Notes under the pieces: generated by a model
What the model was told of the DNA's origin: nothing
Database searches by the model: none
The model's input: the letters and a program-made list of their open reading frames with translations, nothing else
From: Arthrobacter sp. Soc17.1.1.1
GTDB lineage: Bacteria > Actinomycetota > Actinomycetes > Actinomycetales > Micrococcaceae
Assembly: GCF_036867195.1 (NCBI RefSeq)
Contig: NZ_JBAJII010000001.1
Coordinates: 2,728,001-2,792,000 of the forward strand
DNA: 64,000 nucleotides
Reading direction: 5' to 3'
Translations under genes and position numbers: made by a program
Shown: positions 1-8,258 of the stretch, in pieces
Numbering within the stretch: the first letter of the stretch is position 1
Layout of the letters: each line of letters starts with the position of its first letter

Positions 1-267
1 GTGGCGGGAGAAGACGACGCGGTGGAGCGAGTTCAGGGCCGGCGTGATGATCTCGTCCTTGGAGGCCGGTGTGGGCCAGTACTCGACGAACATGCGGTAG
101 GTGTTCGCCCCGAGGACCATCGTGTCGACCGTCTCCAGCCACGTCAGCTGGCTGCTGTCGAATTCCGCGGTGCCCCCGTCGAGGGATTCATGGAAGGTGA
201 ACTCGTTGTCGGCGTCGGACGCGAAACCGTCGGCACTGACGAATTCCTGAACGATCAGTTGCCCCAT
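1..267 (-). CDS. RibD C-terminal / dihydrofolate-reductase-like protein (partial)
   Basis: The first 89 residues of a protein whose C-terminus lies beyond the left edge of the window. The start MGQLIVQEFVSADGFASD is the usual N-terminus of small dihydrofolate-reductase-like (RibD C-terminal domain) proteins. These contain a first beta strand followed by a substrate loop, and then the stretch TMVLGANTYRMFVEYWP, which matches the 'LGRxTY' helix of the family. GAGGAG ends about eight bases before the ATG and sets the start. Relatives are NADPH-dependent reductases of unproven substrate, often called YyaP or YwjB-like. No function beyond the fold can be assigned, because the C-terminal half is missing. 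Confidence 0.75.
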   Translation of the reverse strand, partial: MGQLIVQEFVSADGFASDADNEFTFHESLDGGTAEFDSSQLTWLETVDTMVLGANTYRMFVEYWPTPASKDEIITPALNSLHRVVFSRH

Positions 268-577
268 GAGCTGCTCCTCGCTCCCTTGTCGTCGAGGACT
301 CTACGCGGGGGCGTCCTCCCCATCAACACCTCGGGAATACTCGGTCCCGGACGTCGGAGCTGTACTCCACGACGTCCCCGTGAAGAGAGGTCACCGGTAG
401 TCGCGACGGTCCTCATCCGGCGGCGTCATCGGCCGGGACGTCTGTCCTGTGGGTCATGAATTTCGGCGGTGGGAGGGCCAGCCCTTGCGTACCCGTCAGA
501 ACGCACCGTTCCAGACCCCCACCCGGTCCCGGCAGGGCTGCCGTCCGGCGGGGACGTCGGATAGCCCGCACTGAGGG
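268..577. other. intergenic region without a recognised gene
   Basis: This 310-base gap separates the divergent reductase and amidase genes. I see no open frame with family resemblance, no tRNA and no long hairpin. It presumably carries the promoter of the minus-strand reductase gene, but I cannot place one with confidence. Confidence 0.4.
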
Positions 578-606
578 TTGACCTCTGTTCCTGCTAGTCC
601 TAGCGT
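578..606 (+). promoter_or_regulatory. candidate promoter of the amidase gene
   Basis: TTGACC at 578-583 is followed after 17 bases by TAGCGT at 601-606. The -35 matches the sigma-70-type consensus at five of six positions. The -10 keeps only the T-A----T frame common in actinobacteria. The expected transcript starts about 35 bases before the amidase ATG. Confidence 0.45.
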
Positions 607-647
607 CAGGGCACAGGACCACCTGACCTCTCATGGGAGAACCCGGC

Positions 648-2150
648 ATGGATCTCAACGGAACGTCGCTCGAAAATGCTGACATCGCAGGAATCCAAGC
701 CGCACTCTTCACGGGTCGCGTCACCGTTCGTCAGTTGGTCGACGCTTATCTCGAGCGGATCGAGGCCTTCGATCAAGCCGGCCCTGAACTGAACGCGGTC
801 GTCACGATCAATCAGGCCGCCAGGGCACAAGCTGATGCGTTGGATGATACGTACCGGCAAACGGGACAACCGGTCGGGCCTCTGCATGGCATCCCCATGG
901 TCATCAAGGACTGCCTGGAAACGGCTGACATGCCGACCTCGTTCGGATCGGAGATCTTCGCTGACTACCGGGCCGAGAAAGATGCAACAGCGGTTGCCAG
1001 ACTGCGCGCTGCGGGGGCTGTCATTCTCGCGAAAACGACACTTCCCGACTGGGCCACTTCATGGTTCAGCTACTCCTCCCATACCGGCGTGACGAAGAAC
1101 CCCTACGACCTCGACCGCGATCCGGGAGGATCGAGCAGCGGAACAGGCGCTGCCATCGCGGCAGGTTACGCGACAGTGGGGCTCGGCACCGACTGTGGAG
1201 GATCAGTGCGGCTACCCGCCTCGTTCTGCAACCTGGTCGGGGTTCGCTCCACCCCCGGTTTGATCAGTCGAACCGGATGCAACCCTCTGGTCAGCGCCCA
1301 GGACACCATCGGGCCGATGGCCCGATCCGTGGAAGACGCCGCCCGCGTATTCACCGTGATGGCCGGCTTCGATCAAAGCGACCCACTGACCTACGCCTAC
1401 TCCGTTGCACGCGCTCCAGCGTCGTACGTGGACGGCCTGGTACCCAACGCCCTCCACGGCCGACGTGTCGGAGTGCTGCGCAGCGCATTCGGTGCTGACG
1501 CTGACCCTAACTCTGCCCCCGTCAATCAGGTGATGGCCAGCGCCCTTGACGAGCTGAGGGCAGGCGGTGCCACTCTCGTCGATGTCACCATCGATGACCT
1601 GCCCGGGTGGATCAGCCGCACGTCCCTCTACACGATCAAGTCGAAGCACGACATCAATAGCTGGCTCTCAGCCAAATCCGACCCGCCAGCCCACACCGTC
1701 GCCGAGATCATCGAGTCCGGTCGGTACCACAAGAAACTCGACCTCCTCGAGGCGCTGGCAGCCGGACCGGATGACCCACTGAACGACGTGGACTACTACA
1801 CCGCCTACACGGCGCGCGAAGCGTTCATGAAGACAGTCGTCAATCTCATGGAGGCGGACAACCTCGACACCCTGGTCTACCCAACCTGTCAGGTCGCCCC
1901 ACCGACCCATGAGGACACTGATTCAGGACTGTGGAACACCCTGAACTTCCCCACGAACACCGTCATAGGTTCGCAAACCTGGATGCCCTCCATGACGGTA
2001 CCGGCCGGCCTGACCGACTCCGGCCTGCCCATCGGAATGGAGATACTGGCACGGCCCTACGACGAGCCGACCATGTTCGCCGTCGGATACGGCTTCGAAC
2101 AGGTCATCGGGCACCGGACTCACCCCCACAGCACACCAGTGAGCTCCTGA
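648..2150 (+). CDS. amidase-signature family hydrolase
   Basis: A 500-residue amidase of the amidase-signature (AS) family, which hydrolyses carboxamide bonds with a Ser-cisSer-Lys triad. The triad is visible: Lys87 in GIPMVIKD, the cis-serine in GGSSSG around residues 160-165, and the nucleophile Ser186 in DCGGS. There is no signal peptide, so it should be cytosolic. An ATG 15 bases upstream is in frame, but the GGGAGA ribosome-binding site sits between the two ATGs, so the start at 648 is chosen. The gene is alone, with a candidate promoter just upstream. Its GC content looks lower than its neighbours (many A/T third positions), which suggests more recent acquisition. The substrate is unknown. 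A GatA role is unlikely, because no gatC or gatB lies nearby. Confidence 0.88.
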   Translation: MDLNGTSLENADIAGIQAALFTGRVTVRQLVDAYLERIEAFDQAGPELNAVVTINQAARAQADALDDTYRQTGQPVGPLHGIPMVIKDCLETADMPTSFGSEIFADYRAEKDATAVARLRAAGAVILAKTTLPDWATSWFSYSSHTGVTKNPYDLDRDPGGSSSGTGAAIAAGYATVGLGTDCGGSVRLPASFCNLVGVRSTPGLISRTGCNPLVSAQDTIGPMARSVEDAARVFTVMAGFDQSDPLTYAYSVARAPASYVDGLVPNALHGRRVGVLRSAFGADADPNSAPVNQVMASALDELRAGGATLVDVTIDDLPGWISRTSLYTIKSKHDINSWLSAKSDPPAHTVAEIIESGRYHKKLDLLEALAAGPDDPLNDVDYYTAYTAREAFMKTVVNLMEADNLDTLVYPTCQVAPPTHEDTDSGLWNTLNFPTNTVIGSQTWMPSMTVPAGLTDSGLPIGMEILARPYDEPTMFAVGYGFEQVIGHRTHPHSTPVSS

Positions 2151-2397
2151 CCGGCGCCCAGTAGTCAGGATGAGGGCCGCGCAGCAGGATGGCAGCAAGA
2201 AATTCGAACGGTCGGGGTGCAAAGCGTGCGCGATCACTGACGCCGGGGCGAAGAACGACTCAGGCAGACTCAGCGGCGCCCGGTTCGACTTGCGTCCTGA
2301 CAGCAGATCGCCCAGTGCCCTCGGGGCCATCCGCTTCCCACCGGAACCTTCGACCGAGCGCCGGAGCTGTCCGCCCTGCCTCCACGCTCCATGCCGG

Positions 2398-3057
2398 TCA
2401 GGAGTTGCCGCGCAGGAACCAGGATCGGCCTCGTCGCAGTGCTACGCGCAGATGGTCGACGGCCTGCCCTGCGGCCTCGTAGCCCACGTCGCTGAAGGAG
2501 CCCATCCCACCGCGGTACAGCGTGAGCGCCTGAGCTGATGCTTCGCGGAGTGCGCGTCGATCCGTGACGCCGGCGAACAGCCCATCGAGCCAGTCGGCCG
2601 CGTCGGCCCGCTGCTCATCCTGGCCCAACAGGGCCGCTGCGCGGACCTCGGCGATAGCGGCGACGATTTTGTCGCGGGTGGCCTGGACGGTGCGAGGCGT
2701 GCGGCCCGTGGGCGCAGTCCCCGAATCCTTGGCAGAGGGCAGGTCACTGGCGACAGGTTCGGCACCCAGGGTTCGACCCCGCTGCAGCGCGACATACAGT
2801 TCACCCACGACATGCGCTGAAGCAGAGCTTCCGACGTCCTGGAACGAACCCATTCCGCCGCGGTACAGGCTGAGACCGTCCGCCGCAGCCTCATGAAGGC
2901 TGTGCTCGTCCGTCACGCCGGCAAACTGTTCGTCCAGCCAGTCCGCAATGTGGGCCCGGGCCTCGTCGTGCTCCGACCGGGCGACCGTGCGGAGCTCGGC
3001 GGTGGCCGCGATGATCTCGTCCCGGACGGTCTCGACGGTGCGCTGCGAGCTGGTCAT
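2398..3057 (-). CDS. tandem-duplicated GGMGSF-motif domain protein
   Basis: A 219-residue protein built from two copies of one domain of about 90 residues. Each copy reads, in order, a TRD/VRD helix, DExRAxxADWLDxxFAGVTD, LYRGGMGSFxDVG and VALxRGR. Copy one spans about residues 8-95, copy two about 123-212, joined by a Ser/Thr/Pro-rich linker. The GGMGSF-x-D motif resembles small uncharacterised bacterial proteins (I think DUF6966, from memory), which usually hold a single copy. There is no membrane segment and no catalytic motif that I recognise. The gene is convergent with the amidase and starts with ATG at 3057. The function is unknown. Confidence 0.75.
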   Translation of the reverse strand: MTSSQRTVETVRDEIIAATAELRTVARSEHDEARAHIADWLDEQFAGVTDEHSLHEAAADGLSLYRGGMGSFQDVGSSASAHVVGELYVALQRGRTLGAEPVASDLPSAKDSGTAPTGRTPRTVQATRDKIVAAIAEVRAAALLGQDEQRADAADWLDGLFAGVTDRRALREASAQALTLYRGGMGSFSDVGYEAAGQAVDHLRVALRRGRSWFLRGNS

Positions 3058-3150
3058 GCGGCCATCCTAGGGCGGTGCGCCCGCGGTCGGCATGGGTGAG
3101 GGGCCCGAGCGCTCACCGTGTGTCACTGTGAATCCGGCCTGATGCAGATC

Positions 3151-3185
3151 GGGCACCTACTCACCATGATGGTGAGTAGGTGCCC
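3151..3185. terminator. hairpin downstream of the initiator tRNA
   Basis: A perfect inverted repeat with 17-base arms (GGGCACCTACTCACCAT and its complement) around a single central base; in practice about 15 pairs with a small loop. It begins five bases after the 3' end of the tRNA on the minus strand and is the likely tRNA terminator. Confidence 0.7.
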
Positions 3186-3190
3186 TGTTG

Positions 3191-3264
3191 TTGCGGGGAC
3201 AGGATTTGAACCTGTGACCTCTGGGTTATGAGCCCAGCGAGCTACCGAACTGCTCCACCCCGCG
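3191..3264 (-). tRNA. initiator tRNA-fMet (anticodon CAT)
   Basis: A 74-base cloverleaf on the minus strand. The acceptor arm begins CGCGGGG and ends CCCCGCA, leaving the C1-A72 mismatch that marks initiator tRNAs. The anticodon stem CUGGG/CCCAG contains the three G-C pairs recognised by IF3, and the loop is CUCAUAA. The discriminator base is A and no CCA is encoded. These features distinguish it from elongator tRNA-Met and from the CAT-anticodon tRNA-Ile. It stands alone between a hypothetical gene and ychF. Confidence 0.96.
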
Positions 3265-3275
3265 GCGCATGATCG

Positions 3276-3281
3276 AGCTTA
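3276..3281 (-). promoter_or_regulatory. candidate -10 element of the initiator tRNA gene
   Basis: TAAGCT on the minus strand ends 11 bases before the mature 5' end of the tRNA. This is the right spacing for a short 5' leader. No convincing -35 is seen: TGGTGT at 3299-3304 has 17-base spacing but matches poorly. Confidence 0.35.
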
Positions 3282-3383
3282 CGCACTCCACGAGGAAGAC
3301 ACCAATCAAGGCCGCCCCGCGGCACGGGCATCAGCCCTACACGTGTCGCAAGGGCGGCAATTCCAGTGGTCCAGCCGGAGGAT

Positions 3384-4469
3384 CTATACGTTGAAGCGGA
3401 ACTCCACCACGTCGCCGTCGGACATGACGTATTCCTTGCCCTCGATGCGGACCTTGCCGCGGGACTTCGCCTCGCTCATCGAGCCGGCGTCGATGAGGTC
3501 GTCGAACGAGACCACCTCGGCCTTGATGAAGCCGCGCTGGAAGTCCGAGTGGATGACGCCTGCGGCCTCGGGCGCCGTCGCACCCTTCTTGATCGTCCAC
3601 GCACGGGTCTCCTTGGGACCCGCCGTGAGGTAGGTCTGTAGGCCCAGGGTGTGGAACCCGACGCGCGCCAGCTGGTCGAGGCCGGACTCCTCCTGGCCGT
3701 TCATCTCGAGCATCTCGCGCGCCTCGGCCTCGTCGAGTTCCACGAGGTCGGCTTCGAGCTTGGCGTCGAGGAAGATCGCATCGGCAGGGGCCACGAGCCG
3801 GCGCAGCTCCTCCTGGCGCTCGGCGCTGCCGAGGACGGCGTCGTCGACGTTGAAGACGTAGATGAACGGCTTGGCGGTGAGCAGGCTGAGCTCGCGGAGG
3901 TGCTCCATCTCGAGCTTGTCGCTGGCGACCGACGAGAAGATGGTGTCGCCGCGTTCGAGGACGGACTGTGCGGCCTGCATGGCGGTGAGCTGCGCGGCCT
4001 CGCGCTTCTTGATCTTCACTTCCTTCTCGACGCGCGGGATGGCCTTCTCGAGCGTCTGCAGGTCGGCGAGGATCAGTTCGGTATTGATGGTCTCCATGTC
4101 GGAGCGCGGGTCCACCTTGCCGTCGACGTGGATGACGTCGGGGTCGTCGAACACCCGGATGACCTGGGCGATCGCCTCGGCCTCGCGGATGTTGGCGAGG
4201 AACTGGTTGCCGAGGCCCTCCCCCTCCGACGCACCCTTGACGATGCCTGCGATGTCCACGAAGGAGACGGTCGCCGGCAGGACCTGCTTCGACCCGAAGA
4301 CCTCGGCAAGGCTCGCGAGGCGGGGATCGGGCAGGCTGACCACGCCGACGTTCGGCTCGATGGTCGCGAACGGGTAGTTCGCCGCCAGGACGTTGTTGCG
4401 CGTCAGCGCGTTGAAGAGTGTTGATTTGCCGACGTTGGGCAGTCCGACGATGCCGATAGTAAGAGCCAC
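3384..4469 (-). CDS. ychF: redox-regulated ATPase/GTPase YchF
   Basis: A 361-residue YchF (OLA1 family) P-loop protein that binds ribosomes and hydrolyses ATP in preference to GTP. The P-loop GLPNVGKS is at residues 9-16, followed by switch regions and [22 protein letters not shown] coiled coil and the C-terminal TGS domain, ending in [10 protein letters not shown], complete the normal length. The G4-like motif reads NVDD. A TTG nine bases upstream is also in frame, but the GTG at 4469 gives the family start MALTIGIVG. The TTG also overlaps a TAGACT -10 element, so the upstream codon would be outside the transcript. The gene is divergent from rmuC. Confidence 0.95.
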   Translation of the reverse strand: MALTIGIVGLPNVGKSTLFNALTRNNVLAANYPFATIEPNVGVVSLPDPRLASLAEVFGSKQVLPATVSFVDIAGIVKGASEGEGLGNQFLANIREAEAIAQVIRVFDDPDVIHVDGKVDPRSDMETINTELILADLQTLEKAIPRVEKEVKIKKREAAQLTAMQAAQSVLERGDTIFSSVASDKLEMEHLRELSLLTAKPFIYVFNVDDAVLGSAERQEELRRLVAPADAIFLDAKLEADLVELDEAEAREMLEMNGQEESGLDQLARVGFHTLGLQTYLTAGPKETRAWTIKKGATAPEAAGVIHSDFQRGFIKAEVVSFDDLIDAGSMSEAKSRGKVRIEGKEYVMSDGDVVEFRFNV

Positions 4470-4477
4470 GGGAGACA

Positions 4478-4483
4478 AGTCTA
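4478..4483 (-). promoter_or_regulatory. -10 element of ychF (leaderless)
   Basis: TAGACT on the minus strand ends eight bases before the GTG start of ychF, so the transcript should begin at or very near the start codon. No ribosome-binding site is present, which agrees with leaderless translation. Confidence 0.5.
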
Positions 4484-4553
4484 CCGGGCGCCGGCCCGCC
4501 GCCCGGCGGTGTCGGCGCGCCTGATTGTCGGAGGTTCCTGCGACAGTGTGGGC

Positions 4554-5885
4554 ATGAGTACAACCGCCGTCCTCCTCGTCCTCCTCGCCTTCCTCATCGG
4601 CTGCGCCGTCGGCGCATTCCTGGTGTACCGCGCCCTACGGCTGCGCGACGACGAGCTGCGCAGTGAGCTCGACGACGCCACGGCCCGCCTGGGGAGCACG
4701 ACGACGGAACTCGCGGCCGCCGCCGCGCAGCGCGATCTCCTGCAGCAGCACAACCGCGAGCTGACGGGCAAGACGTCCACGGACAACGACGTGCTGCGGG
4801 CGCTGGCGCCGGTGGCGGAGAAGCTGACGCAGGTCCAGCGGCAGGTGGGCCTGCTCGAGCGCGACCGGGTGGAGCAGTACGGGCAGCTCGCGCGGCAGCT
4901 CGAGGAGTCCCGCGAGGCGGATGCCCTGCTGCTGTCGACCACCTCCTCCCTGGCCGGAGCCCTCCGCAGCAACAGTGCGCGCGGGCAGTGGGGTGAGGTG
5001 CAGCTGCGCCGCGTCGTGGAGGCGGCGGGCATGCTGTCGCGCGTCGACTTCCTCGAGCAGGTGTCCTTCACGGCCGGCGACGGCGAGCGGGCACGGCCCG
5101 ACATGGTGGTCCAGCTCCCCGGGGACAAGCAGCTCGTGATCGACGCCAAGGTACCGCTGAGCGCCTTCCTCGCGGCGCAGGAACTGGCGGGCGCATCGGA
5201 CGAGCGCGGCGACGCCGATGCCGGCGCGCGCCGCGGCGACCTGCTGAAGCAGCACTCGAAGGCGCTCCGGGCGCACGTGGACGCCCTCGCCCGCAAGAAG
5301 TACTGGGAGGGTGCGACCAACTCCCCCGAACTCGTCATCTGCTTCATCCCGGTCGAATCCGTGCTCGCCGAGGCGCTGCGGGCCGACCCCGAACTGCTCG
5401 ACTACGCCTTCTCGCGCAATGTCGCCCTCGCCTCGCCGGTGTCGCTCCTCGGCATCCTCAAGGGCGCCGCGTTCAGTTGGCGGCAGGCAGTCCTCACCGA
5501 CAACGCCCGCGAGCTGTTCGACCTGTCCAAGCAGCTGTACGAGCGCCTCGGCACGATGGGCGGGCACGTGACCCGCCTCGGGACGTCCCTGAAGACGTCG
5601 GTGGAGCGCTACAACTCCTTCGTCGGAGCCCTCGAAACGAGGGTGCTCCCCACGGCCCGGCGCATCGGCGCCTTCGACTCGGCGTCCCTCGACGCCGTCG
5701 AGGCCGCCGTGGACAGCGCGGCCGGGAACTCCGAAGCCGCAGGAGGTGCCGACGTGAGCCTTCTCGGCACGGCCCGCGCGCACCGCGCAGGCAGCACCGG
5801 GTCGTCCGACCGGGCTGCGGCGACCATCGACGCCACGCCGCGATCCCTGACCGCCCATGAACTCCTCGAGGAGTCGGCCGGCTGA
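4554..5885 (+). CDS. rmuC: DNA recombination protein RmuC
   Basis: A 443-residue RmuC-family protein. An N-terminal membrane segment (about residues 4-24, AVLLVLLAFLIGCAVGAFLVY) is followed by a charged coiled coil to about residue 105. The RmuC domain comes next, with LRSNSARGQWGEVQLRRVVE, PDMVVQLP and VIDAKVPLSAF. The last of these contains the D-x-K of the restriction-endonuclease-like fold. E. coli RmuC limits recombination at inverted repeats; its biochemical activity is not settled. The ATG at 4554 is chosen because it places the membrane helix at the N-terminus; the GGAGG at 4530 is too far upstream. The last 60 residues are Ala/Ser/Gly-rich and probably disordered. Confidence 0.88.
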   Translation: MSTTAVLLVLLAFLIGCAVGAFLVYRALRLRDDELRSELDDATARLGSTTTELAAAAAQRDLLQQHNRELTGKTSTDNDVLRALAPVAEKLTQVQRQVGLLERDRVEQYGQLARQLEESREADALLLSTTSSLAGALRSNSARGQWGEVQLRRVVEAAGMLSRVDFLEQVSFTAGDGERARPDMVVQLPGDKQLVIDAKVPLSAFLAAQELAGASDERGDADAGARRGDLLKQHSKALRAHVDALARKKYWEGATNSPELVICFIPVESVLAEALRADPELLDYAFSRNVALASPVSLLGILKGAAFSWRQAVLTDNARELFDLSKQLYERLGTMGGHVTRLGTSLKTSVERYNSFVGALETRVLPTARRIGAFDSASLDAVEAAVDSAAGNSEAAGGADVSLLGTARAHRAGSTGSSDRAAATIDATPRSLTAHELLEESAG

Positions 5886-5976
5886 CCGGAGGAATCGGCC
5901 GGTCGGCTGAAGGAGCGGGCCGACGATCGGGAGCGCCCCGGCAGCCCGTGCTCCGGTCGGGAGGCACTGCCCGGAA

Positions 5977-6017
5977 CGACGACGGCGGCCCCTCTCGAGG
6001 AGGGGCCGCCGTCGTCG
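5977..6017. terminator. bidirectional terminator between rmuC and ispH
   Basis: A perfect 18-base-pair stem (CGACGACGGCGGCCCCTC and its complement) with a five-base loop, centred between the convergent rmuC and ispH genes. It can serve both strands. Confidence 0.8.
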
Positions 6018-6060
6018 CGGGGTCCATGGACGCGCTGCCGCGTCGCGTCACTCCGGACGG

Positions 6061-7158
6061 TCAGTTGAGATTCGAGCGGTCCTGCCGCGGGCCCCGACCG
6101 CCGACGGTGGGGGTGGAGTCACCCATGGCCTTCAGTGCGGCGCGGATCTCCTTGGGCAGGGAGAAGATGATGTCCTCCTGCGCCGTCACCACTTCCTCCA
6201 CCTCGCCGTACCCGTAGTCGGCGAGGAGCCGGAGCACGTCCTGGACGAGGTTCTCCGGGACGGAGGCTCCGGAGGAGATGCCGACCGTGGCGACGCCCTC
6301 GAACCACGACTCGTCCACCTCGTTGGCGAAGTCGACGCGGTGCGCGGCCTTCGCGCCGTACTCGAGCGCGACCTCCACCAGGCGGACCGAGTTCGAGGAG
6401 TTGGCGGAGCCCACCACGATGACGAGGTCGGAGCCGGGTGCGATCTTCTTGATCGCCGCCTGCCGGTTGGACGTGGCGTAGCAGATGTCGTCGCTGGGCG
6501 GGTCCTGCAGCGTGGGGAAGCGTTCCTTGAGCAGGTTCACGGTCAGCATCGTCTCGTCGACGCTGAGGGTGGTCTGGGAGAGCCAGATGAGCCGCTCGGG
6601 GTCTCGCACCTGCACCTTGTCGACGTCCTCGGGGCCGTTGACGATCTGGATGTGGTCGGGCGCCTCCCCGGCGGTGCCCTCCACCTCCTCATGGCCCTCG
6701 TGGCCGATCAGGAGGATGTCGAAGTCGTCCCGGGCGAAGCGCTGGGCCTCCTTGTGCACCTTCGTGACGAGGGGGCAGGTGGCGTCGATGGTGCGCAGTC
6801 CGCGGTCCTCGGCGGACTGCACGACGGCGGGCGACACGCCGTGCGCGGAGAAGACGACGAGCGCGCCCTCGGGAACCTCGTCGGTCTCGTCGACGAAGAC
6901 GGCGCCCTTCGCCTCGAGCGTCGACACGACGTGCAGGTTGTGGACGATCTGCTTGCGCACGTACACGGGCGGGCCATAGTGCTCGAGCGCCTTCTCGACG
7001 GCGATGACCGCGCGGTCCACGCCGGCGCAGTAGCCGCGAGGGGCTGCGAGCAGTACCTTCTTCGCCCCGGCCACCGGCGCGGCGGCGAGCACGTCCTCGG
7101 GTGAGCGACGCCTGCGCGGGATGGTGGGCATGGGGACCTGAACGGTGGTACTGGTCAT
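6061..7158 (-). CDS. ispH: 4-hydroxy-3-methylbut-2-enyl diphosphate reductase
   Basis: IspH (LytB) catalyses the last step of the non-mevalonate isoprenoid pathway, reducing HMBPP to IPP and DMAPP with a 4Fe-4S cluster. The three cluster cysteines are present: Cys44 in [12 protein letters not shown], one in [15 protein letters not shown] and one in [11 protein letters not shown]. The substrate-binding segments [18 protein letters not shown] and SSGASVPE are also there. The protein has 365 residues with an N-terminal extension of about 30 residues before the conserved core, as is usual in actinobacteria. TAGAAT lies six bases before the ATG, so the gene is probably leaderless. It is convergent with rmuC. 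Confidence 0.97.
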   Translation of the reverse strand: MTSTTVQVPMPTIPRRRRSPEDVLAAAPVAGAKKVLLAAPRGYCAGVDRAVIAVEKALEHYGPPVYVRKQIVHNLHVVSTLEAKGAVFVDETDEVPEGALVVFSAHGVSPAVVQSAEDRGLRTIDATCPLVTKVHKEAQRFARDDFDILLIGHEGHEEVEGTAGEAPDHIQIVNGPEDVDKVQVRDPERLIWLSQTTLSVDETMLTVNLLKERFPTLQDPPSDDICYATSNRQAAIKKIAPGSDLVIVVGSANSSNSVRLVEVALEYGAKAAHRVDFANEVDESWFEGVATVGISSGASVPENLVQDVLRLLADYGYGEVEEVVTAQEDIIFSLPKEIRAALKAMGDSTPTVGGRGPRQDRSNLN

Positions 7159-7164
7159 GGTCCG

Positions 7165-7170
7165 ATTCTA
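7165..7170 (-). promoter_or_regulatory. -10 element of ispH (leaderless)
   Basis: TAGAAT (five of six consensus bases) on the minus strand ends six bases before the ispH ATG. This is the spacing expected when the A of ATG is the first transcribed base. Confidence 0.6.
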
Positions 7171-7219
7171 CCGGCTCGCCCTCCCGCCTCCGGCTGTTCG
7201 GGTGCCGCTCCGCTGTGAG

Positions 7220-8062
7220 CTAAGCCCTACGGCGTCGCCCGAGGAGGAGTCGGCCGACGATGCCGAGGACGAGTGCGATCGTGCCCGCGACGATCACGGG
7301 CATGCTCGACCCCGCGATGTCCGCTCCCGCCCGCCCTGCAAGACCCCCGATGAAGACGTCCGCGATCGCCGTGGTCCCCGGCACCCTGGCCGCCACGGCC
7401 GGCACCCAGTCCCCCGCCAGCAACCCGAGCGCGCCGATCCCGACGAGGCCGAGCCCGAGGAGCGCGAGCGTGGTGCCACGCCGTCGGGCGACCGCGACGG
7501 CCAGCAGGCCCAGGACCGCCGCGCCCGCGAGGTACAGCCGCCACCCCTGGACGGCGTCGGCGACGGCGCTGAGCATCCCGCCGCGTTCGAGGGACCCGAC
7601 GTCGATCGTCGTGTCGTCCGGGACGGGTACGTCCAGGCCCAGCCGGCCTCCGACGTCCTCGGCGAGGAGCTCCGCCACCGGCCGGAGGTCGAGGGTCAGG
7701 ACCGCGGGCGCGGTCTCCCCGGGGCCGGGCGCCTCGGCGAAGGTGAAGGCGTGGGACAGGCGCAGGGTCTCCGTCCAGGCCGCCGGGTAGCCGGCCGCCC
7801 CGGTGACGGCACCGGCGGCGTCGAGGACGACCGGTCCGACGAAGGACTGCAGCTGCTCGGGCAGCCCGCTGGTCGTCGTGACCTCCCGGGCGAGCGACTC
7901 CGCGAGCGCCGCCTGGAAGTCGGGGTCGCTCCCCAGGGGGGCGGCGAGTGCGACGAACCCGGATTCCTCGACGAGGTTCTCGTCGATCCAGGCGGATGCC
8001 AGGCCTCCGGCGGCGACGGCGAGGGCGAGGAGGGCCAGGACGGCAGAGACGAGGGTCCGCAT
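7220..8062 (-). CDS. membrane protein with a large extracellular domain, unknown function
   Basis: A 280-residue protein that I cannot assign to a characterised family. Residues 1-25 form a signal-anchor helix (LVSAVLALLALAVAAGG). An extracytoplasmic region to about residue 165 follows, with segments such as SLAREVTTTSGLPEQLQSFV and SHAFTFAEAP. Then come three hydrophobic helices (about 168-188, 195-213 and 252-272), and the tail GRRRRA. AAGGA four bases before the ATG sets the start. The gene is divergent from xseA. Similar proteins are common near ispH and xseA in related actinobacteria, so it is probably a lineage-conserved envelope protein. Confidence 0.7.
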   Translation of the reverse strand: MRTLVSAVLALLALAVAAGGLASAWIDENLVEESGFVALAAPLGSDPDFQAALAESLAREVTTTSGLPEQLQSFVGPVVLDAAGAVTGAAGYPAAWTETLRLSHAFTFAEAPGPGETAPAVLTLDLRPVAELLAEDVGGRLGLDVPVPDDTTIDVGSLERGGMLSAVADAVQGWRLYLAGAAVLGLLAVAVARRRGTTLALLGLGLVGIGALGLLAGDWVPAVAARVPGTTAIADVFIGGLAGRAGADIAGSSMPVIVAGTIALVLGIVGRLLLGRRRRA

Positions 8063-8258
8063 GGAATCCTTAGGTGGTGGTCGAATGCATGATTATGCCG
8101 GTTCGGCCGTTCCCGGACACAGTGCCCCGCAGCACGGCCGGCCGTGCTGCACATAGTGGCCCGCCGGGACGCGGTGTGGGTCGGGGATGGTAGAGATGGA
8201 CAGTGCACTTTCGAGGAGCGGGAACGGGAGCACAGAGCTCCCCGAGGACAGGACACCC

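Noticed and set aside
2170..2538. Short plus-strand frames between the amidase and the duplicated-domain gene
   Set aside because: No ribosome-binding site and no family features; they run into the minus-strand gene whose two repeated domains prove its frame.
3191..3264. Elongator tRNA-Met or CAT-anticodon tRNA-Ile instead of initiator
   Set aside because: The C1-A72 mismatch and the three G-C pairs in the anticodon stem mark it as initiator tRNA.
4470..4478. TTG start codon for ychF at 4478
   Set aside because: It overlaps the TAGACT -10 element and adds three residues not seen in the family; the GTG at 4469 gives the canonical N-terminus.
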